From Pseudomonadota bacterium (GTDB lineage Bacteria; Desulfobacterota; Desulfobulbia; Desulfobulbales; SURF-16), in NCBI GenBank assembly GCA_018816555.1, contig JAHIVT010000097.1, positions 43,954 through 107,953 of the forward strand: a DNA stretch of 64,000 bases, given 5' to 3'. This document shows positions 59,816 through 64,000 of the stretch, one piece after another. A model generated the notes under the pieces. That model did not search any database, was not told the DNA's origin, and saw only the letters and a list, made by a program, of their open reading frames with translations. Position numbers and translations under genes: made by a program. Positions within the stretch are counted from its first letter, which is position 1. Each line of letters opens with the position of its first letter.

Positions 59816-59893
59816 GTTTTACGCCTGACGGGTGAAGGTGGATAAAATATATTTCTTGGTTGTTTTCGCGAAAGTCTTTGGCCTGGAAGTATT

Positions 59894-59908
59894 GCGAAAG
59901 GCGTACCA
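59894..59908 (-). promoter_or_regulatory. Possible sigma-54 promoter (-24/-12)
   Basis: The minus strand reads TGGTACGCCTTTCGC: GG and GC at the correct 10-base spacing, with one deviation in each hexamer or tetramer from TGGCAC-N5-TTGC. It is placed about 67 bases before the predicted leader of the small secreted protein gene. It is weaker than the sites at 20371 and 22128. Confidence 0.45.
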
Positions 59909-60110
59909 CGCCGCGAATAGAGTGCTCTGTTTTAATAACTATTTATTTTTGTTGAAATTTTATTAAATTGCTGACTGTGTGATGATTTGGGTAAGGGGGG
60001 GGCGCCAAATATTTTTTTATTAGTATTGGTTAAATTTTTTTATGGTATGACAGCTTAACATCTGTTCAAAGTCAGTTGGATCATGAGGCGAAACTACTAT
60101 ATAACAGCCG
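59909..60110. other. Gene-free AT-rich spacer
   Basis: Sequence between the promoter of the small secreted protein and the stop of the TPR lipoprotein gene. It contains a G-run (GGGGGGGCGCC, near 60000) and T-runs. No hairpin good enough to call as a terminator and no gene were seen. Confidence 0.4.
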
Positions 60111-62294
60111 TTAGAGAGCTGCAAGCTTTTTGAGGGCTTCTTCCGCATCAAGGGCTTCTTCTTCGGGTAAGCCGAGTTGTAAAGCTTTTTTAATATTGGT
60201 CCTGGCTTCCGTGTTTTTCCCCAGGGCGTTCTGGGTCAAGCCGAGGTGAAAGGTGATCAAGGGGTTGTTCGGGGCGAGATCATGGGCTTGTTCGAGAAGC
60301 CAGGAAGCCCGGGTTGGCATTTTCTTTATATAATAAATCCAACCAAGTGTATCTGCTGTTGCCGGGTTGTCCGGCAAAACTTCATATGCTGTCTGAGCAA
60401 GCCGCATGGCTTCATCAATATCTTGCTGCTGGAATTTAAGATAGAGCCAAGCCAGGTTGTTGGTCAGCGCAGGTGATTTTGGATAAGCTGATACCGCTTC
60501 CTCAAGCAGGGCGATGGCCTTATCTGTTTGTCCATTTTGGCAGTAAAGTCTTGCGAGCTTCACTTGGGCTTCCTGGAAATTGTTGATATGTGAGATTGCA
60601 GTTTGCAGAAGCTCTTCCAGTTTGGCTTCTTCTTGGCTGTAAAGTGAAAAAAGCTGCAGATAAGCGGATTTTAAGTCCGGTTTTTTGGACAAAGCCTTCC
60701 GGAAAGAATTGGCTGCTTCTTTTTTGTTACCTGCGGCAAGATATGTCTCCCCAAGTATATGGTGCAGGTATGGATTTTCTGGCTCATTACTGATGGCATT
60801 TTGCAGAAAATTGATGGCATCCTTGCTTTTCCCGCTGGTTGCTAGAATACGGGAGTATTGCAATGCGGCATCAATCAGTTGTGGGTTTTCCTTGAGGAGG
60901 GCCTGGTAGAGGAGCAGAGATTCCTCCGTGTTTCCTGCAAGGGAAAAGCTGACAGCAGTGTAATAAATAGGTGCGGCAAGTTCCGGATAGAGCTGTTGAG
61001 CGACCCGGTAACTGAGCATCGCCTTTTTGTAGTTGTTTTTAGCTAAATATATATTGCCAATAATAAGATGGGCGCGGAAGTTCCCTGGTTCCCTGTTTGT
61101 GATTCTCTCAGCATGTTCCAGTGCGAAATTATAATTGTTGGTTTTGAAATAAAGGTCGGCAAGCATTAGTTCCGCTTCTGTGAAATTTGGGTTGAGTGTA
61201 AGGCATTTTATAAGACTTTTTTCTCCTAAATTGCTTTGTCCGCTGGCAAAATAAGAGATGGCCTGGAAGTAATACGCCAATGGAAAATCCGGTTCCTTTT
61301 CAAGTACCATTTGAAATTGCGAGAGTGCGGCGTAGTATTCCAATGTTTTGAGAAAGAATTTGCCTTTCAGAAAGTTAAATTCAACATCTTTTCCTTCAGC
61401 TTCTGACAAATTGTCGAGTATTTCTTCGGCTTCAGCATCTCGGTTGCTGAGCAACATGACATCAAGCAGCATTTTTTTGGCGTAACGGTTATCTGGTGAT
61501 ATTTGCAGGAAATTTTGCAGGGCCGTTGCCGCCTGGTCGTATTTTTCAGATTCGATGAAAAAATTGACGAGTTTGAGGCGGAGAGAGAGGTTTTCAGGGG
61601 CGAGGTCTATTGCTTTTTGGAGCAGAAGTTCGGCTTGTTGTTGATTTCCTTGCAGTGACAAGTAATTGCTCATCTGCAGCAGGATGTCGGCGGACTGGGG
61701 ATTGGATGCGGCTAATGTTTCAAATGTTTTTGCTGCCTCAACTGTTTTGCCCTGTCCTAAAAGGCAAAGAGATAATCGGATCAGGGCCGTCTGGTTGGTG
61801 GGTTGTGTTGTCAATGCTTTCCTGTATTCTTGTTCAGCCGCGGGACGGAGATTTTTTATTGACAGGAGATCCCCGTGGAAAACGAGAGTCTCAGGGGTGT
61901 TGATGTGGATTTTGATAGCATCCCAGCTTTCTTCAGCGGAGTTTATGTCCATCAGGGTGAGTTGGATTTTGGCAATGTTAAGCCTGGCTACCCAGTTTTC
62001 CGGCTGTAAGCGGAATACTTCATTATATGCCTGGAATGCATTGCTGTAATCACCCAATAAATAATAGCAGTCGCCTATTTTCTGATAAAGCCCCGGTGTA
62101 TTTGGATTGATGGGAACCATTTTGTTCCACGCCTCCAGTGCCTTTTGGTAATTATGGGCATTGAAGTATTCATTTCCTGTTATCTCAAGGCGCTGAAAAG
62201 TTTTTTCCGGGGATTCGCTGCAGGATGTATTCAAAAGCAATAACTGAAGGAATAAAAGAAAAATTATCGAATTGAGTGATTTTCTTGGCTTCAT
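60111..62294 (-). CDS. TPR-repeat lipoprotein, PrsT-like
   Basis: 727 aa from ATG 62294; a GTG at 62312 would add six residues. Lipoprotein signal SIIFLLFLQLLLLNTSC ends with the lipobox Cys. The rest is TPR repeats with helical pairs such as YQKIGDCYYLLGDYSNAFQA and NNLAWLYLKFQQQDIDEAMR. Build and length are like the PrsT-type protein at 266-2557, and NNLAW..., TADTLGWIYY match its C-terminal repeats (NNLAWLI, SDTLGFIHY), so the two are probably related by duplication. The role is likely a periplasmic scaffold in export of the polymer or of surface proteins. Confidence 0.82.
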   Translation of the reverse strand: MKPRKSLNSIIFLLFLQLLLLNTSCSESPEKTFQRLEITGNEYFNAHNYQKALEAWNKMVPINPNTPGLYQKIGDCYYLLGDYSNAFQAYNEVFRLQPENWVARLNIAKIQLTLMDINSAEESWDAIKIHINTPETLVFHGDLLSIKNLRPAAEQEYRKALTTQPTNQTALIRLSLCLLGQGKTVEAAKTFETLAASNPQSADILLQMSNYLSLQGNQQQAELLLQKAIDLAPENLSLRLKLVNFFIESEKYDQAATALQNFLQISPDNRYAKKMLLDVMLLSNRDAEAEEILDNLSEAEGKDVEFNFLKGKFFLKTLEYYAALSQFQMVLEKEPDFPLAYYFQAISYFASGQSNLGEKSLIKCLTLNPNFTEAELMLADLYFKTNNYNFALEHAERITNREPGNFRAHLIIGNIYLAKNNYKKAMLSYRVAQQLYPELAAPIYYTAVSFSLAGNTEESLLLYQALLKENPQLIDAALQYSRILATSGKSKDAINFLQNAISNEPENPYLHHILGETYLAAGNKKEAANSFRKALSKKPDLKSAYLQLFSLYSQEEAKLEELLQTAISHINNFQEAQVKLARLYCQNGQTDKAIALLEEAVSAYPKSPALTNNLAWLYLKFQQQDIDEAMRLAQTAYEVLPDNPATADTLGWIYYIKKMPTRASWLLEQAHDLAPNNPLITFHLGLTQNALGKNTEARTNIKKALQLGLPEEEALDAEEALKKLAAL

Positions 62295-62482
62295 TGGGTT
62301 TATTAATTCCACTTTGTAAACAAGTTGGCACCATCATGTTTTACCGTTCCCCTTTTCGTGGGGATAAACTTCAACGGGAATCCAGAAAAACCAATGGATT
62401 TCGGGTCGAGCTTTGTTTGTCCGGAATGGCCATGTTGCATGTTCGAATAAGTTGCTCGATTTGCCTGAATTCCTGAGCCGGG

Positions 62483-63400
62483 TCAGGAGCGGGAGCCAAA
62501 GATAAACATTAAACTTAAAAATCCGATGAAAAGTACATGCATTTTATGAGAAAGAAGATAATTAAATATTTTAACAGGAAGATCCAACAGCCAAAGAAAT
62601 GTGATTTTTCCGGAGTATTTATTGCTTTGGTCCTGTGTGCTGCTTAATTCCGTTTGTTCCCTCGAATATTTTGAAGGGGTTTGGGATGGATTAGCCGTGG
62701 TGGTTATTTTGCCGGATACTGGCAAGTTGGAACTGCTCAACTTTGCTGTTTGTAGGAGGCTTTCTGTTTTTTTCTGAAGATGGAGAAAAGAAAACATAGA
62801 GACCCGTGCTTGCGGTAATTGGGAGTTTGAGTCGTTATCAGCCCTTGCAACGGCAGTATGAGATTGGCTGAGGTTCGCTGTCGAGAGGATGATTAATTTT
62901 TTATGCAATTTTTTGTAGGTAGAGATATCTTCCGGTTCGTCTGTATTAAGGTTGTCTGCTGACTTATTAGTCTTAACTTGCAGCTTACCGAAGGCAAAAT
63001 TGACGGAATCATCATGCAAGAGCTGTTGGGCCCTTTCCTGAATTTCGTTATATTCATCAAGTAGTTTTTTAATCTTTAAATTAGCATATAAAAGATTAGC
63101 GATAGGATCTTCAACCGATTTTGCGGGGTGACTGAAGATTCCGAAGAGGGGGAGATTGATGTCAATAATGTCAGCCGGCACAAAGTAATCAGAATTAGGC
63201 AGCAGCAAAGGGGCGGAATCTATTTTATCGGTAAAAAGTTCGAAATTGTCCTGGATGGTAAAAAACATTTTCCCTTCCGAAGGAGGGGCGTGTTCACGTT
63301 CACGGAGAGAAAACGGTTCGGTTGTGCTTTCAAGCCAATAGGCGTTTGCGGATTGAGTAATGGTGAGAAGCAGGAAAATGAGAAACAGCTTTTGTAACAT
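62483..63400 (-). CDS. Secreted or membrane-anchored protein of unknown function
   Basis: 305 aa. A signal peptide (LFLIFLLLTITQSANA) is followed by a body without recognisable domains. There is a helical segment around residues 105-130 (LLYANLKIKKLLDEYNEIQE) and then Ser/Thr/Asn-rich low-complexity sequence. A C-terminal hydrophobic anchor ends KMHVLFIGFLSLMFIFGSRS. It lies 188 bases upstream of the TPR lipoprotein gene on the same strand and may be functionally linked. I do not recognise a family. Confidence 0.65.
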   Translation of the reverse strand: MLQKLFLIFLLLTITQSANAYWLESTTEPFSLREREHAPPSEGKMFFTIQDNFELFTDKIDSAPLLLPNSDYFVPADIIDINLPLFGIFSHPAKSVEDPIANLLYANLKIKKLLDEYNEIQERAQQLLHDDSVNFAFGKLQVKTNKSADNLNTDEPEDISTYKKLHKKLIILSTANLSQSHTAVARADNDSNSQLPQARVSMFSFLHLQKKTESLLQTAKLSSSNLPVSGKITTTANPSQTPSKYSREQTELSSTQDQSNKYSGKITFLWLLDLPVKIFNYLLSHKMHVLFIGFLSLMFIFGSRS

Positions 63401-63740
63401 TTTTGACTTTTAAGTTTGTTAAGTTTGTTGGGTTGCTTATGTCCATAGAGTTTATTGAATGGAAGATTACGTTATCCGGTCAAGGAAAACAAGTTTTTTG
63501 CGAGAAGCGGATGAGGACTTCTGAAAAAATAGACTGCGCTGGGTTTGCAGTCGGGGAAGGAAATGGGCGTTGCGCCGACGGGAACAGAGAGGGGCTGGAA
63601 AACAGTGTTATGGGGTTGAGTGCGGTTTTTTCTCAGGCGGCTTCCACCATACACGATAACCAGTTGGTCCCCTTATCTTTTGAAAGGGCCTCGTTCTGTG
63701 CAGCTGGGCATCGATTCAGGAGAAAAAATCCTTTAAACAT
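63401..63740. other. Gene-free stretch before the AbiEi-like gene
   Basis: A plus-strand frame open at 63403-63819 has no family features and no good ribosome site, so it is left out. I see no repeats of the families described elsewhere. Confidence 0.4.
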
Positions 63741-63775
63741 GCATAGTAAGTCTAGAAAATATAGACATACTATGC
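63741..63775. promoter_or_regulatory. Operator-like inverted repeat upstream of AbiEi-like antitoxin gene
   Basis: Arms GCATAGTAAGTCTA (63741-63754) and TAGACATACTATGC (63762-63775) match at 13 of 14 positions across a 7-base spacer. It lies 55 bases before the antitoxin start. A TATAAAAT-like -10 (about 63785-63792) follows. AbiEi proteins are known to repress their own operons by binding inverted repeats at the promoter, so this is a fitting site. Confidence 0.6.
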
Positions 63776-63829
63776 TCGAATATGCTATAAAATGGAAAAG
63801 GGAGCGAATCGCTGCATGAGAAAGAATCA

Positions 63830-64000
63830 ATGATCGAGCGCATCAGAAGGCATATTCCGCACGAAGAGTTTGACTATCAAACGCTTTTAGGAGTTCTTAA
63901 AGACTACGCCAACCCACGTGACAAGATAACCGATTTTCTGCGCAAAAAGGTGATTGTCCGTGTCAAAAAGGGGCTTTATGTTTTTGGCGAGGATTATCGA
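63830..64000 (+). CDS. AbiEi-like type IV antitoxin, 3' end beyond window
   Basis: 57 codons from ATG 63830 to the window edge. They include HEEFDYQTLLGVLKDYANPR, DKITDFLRKKVIVRVKKGLY and VFGEDYR. The N-terminal winged-helix with a KG.Y.FGE.YR segment is typical of the AbiEi antitoxin domain. A toxin gene (AbiEii) is expected just outside the window. Confidence 0.8.
   Translation, partial: MIERIRRHIPHEEFDYQTLLGVLKDYANPRDKITDFLRKKVIVRVKKGLYVFGEDYR

Noticed and set aside
63403..63819. 138-codon plus-strand frame before the AbiEi-like gene
   Set aside because: No ribosome site, no family features, and it spans the operator-like repeat and promoter of the next gene.

Overview
The window reads as part of a chromosome of a Gram-negative bacterium that makes an exopolysaccharide through an exosortase/PEP-CTERM system. 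An outer-membrane export lipoprotein and beta-barrel, a Wzz/Wzc pair, sigma-54 control and the general gene style suggest a deltaproteobacterium (Desulfobacterota). That taxon is inferred from protein style only; no rRNA or tRNA gene was seen to confirm it.

Layout. (1) 0-9 kb: a phosphoesterase fragment and a PrsT-like TPR lipoprotein on the minus strand, then a plus-strand operon of polysaccharide export protein, outer-membrane beta-barrel, chain-length determinant, tyrosine autokinase and priming glycosyl-1-phosphate transferase. (2) 9-18.4 kb: sugar-nucleotide supply. GlmS leads to UDP-GlcNAc; Ugd plus a UDP-glucuronate 4-epimerase lead to UDP-GlcA and UDP-GalA; a TviB/WbpA-type dehydrogenase plus a TviC/WbpP-type epimerase lead to UDP-N-acetylhexosaminuronic acids. 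The genes are separated by repeat elements, including a tandem array around a GxxExxY (PD-(D/E)XK-like) gene. (3) 18.8-22.1 kb: a sigma-54 activator with a cysteine-rich PAS region, a PilZ protein behind a consensus -24/-12 promoter, and a PEP-CTERM protein behind a second -24/-12 promoter. (4) 22.7-33.4 kb: an accessory island with six nucleotidyltransferase/HEPN (MntA/HepT-like) pairs, a broken AbiE pair, a ribbon-helix-helix/ParE-like pair and a beta-CASP metallo-hydrolase. It also holds four-helix-bundle (S23/IVP-like) elements and their miniature remnants, REP hairpins and heptamer ATGAGCY repeats. The exosortase, EpsI and a remnant of an exosortase-associated deacetylase sit inside this island. 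(5) 33.5-58.7 kb: wecB and a GT2 gene on plus, then a long minus-strand polysaccharide cluster. This holds glycosyltransferases, a flippase, a polymerase/ligase, asparagine synthetase-like amidotransferase, pyruvyl transferase, F420-hydrogenase-beta-like protein, ATP-grasp, NodB-like proteins, acetyltransferase, radical SAM, FGGY kinase and cyclase. (6) 59.4-64 kb: a small secreted fibronectin-III-like protein, a second TPR lipoprotein, a secreted or membrane-anchored unknown, and the start of an AbiEi-like antitoxin with an operator-like inverted repeat.

Working model: UDP-sugars from region 2 are primed onto undecaprenyl phosphate by the transferase of region 1. They are extended by the glycosyltransferases of region 5, flipped, polymerised and exported. 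Exosortase and EpsI process PEP-CTERM proteins whose expression, with the PilZ protein, depends on sigma-54. The most unusual feature is the invasion of the locus by two small gene-bearing element families. Both have complementary ends and internally deleted derivatives, and neither encodes a recognisable transposase. They have altered the C-terminus of the exosortase and disrupted two toxin-antitoxin genes.
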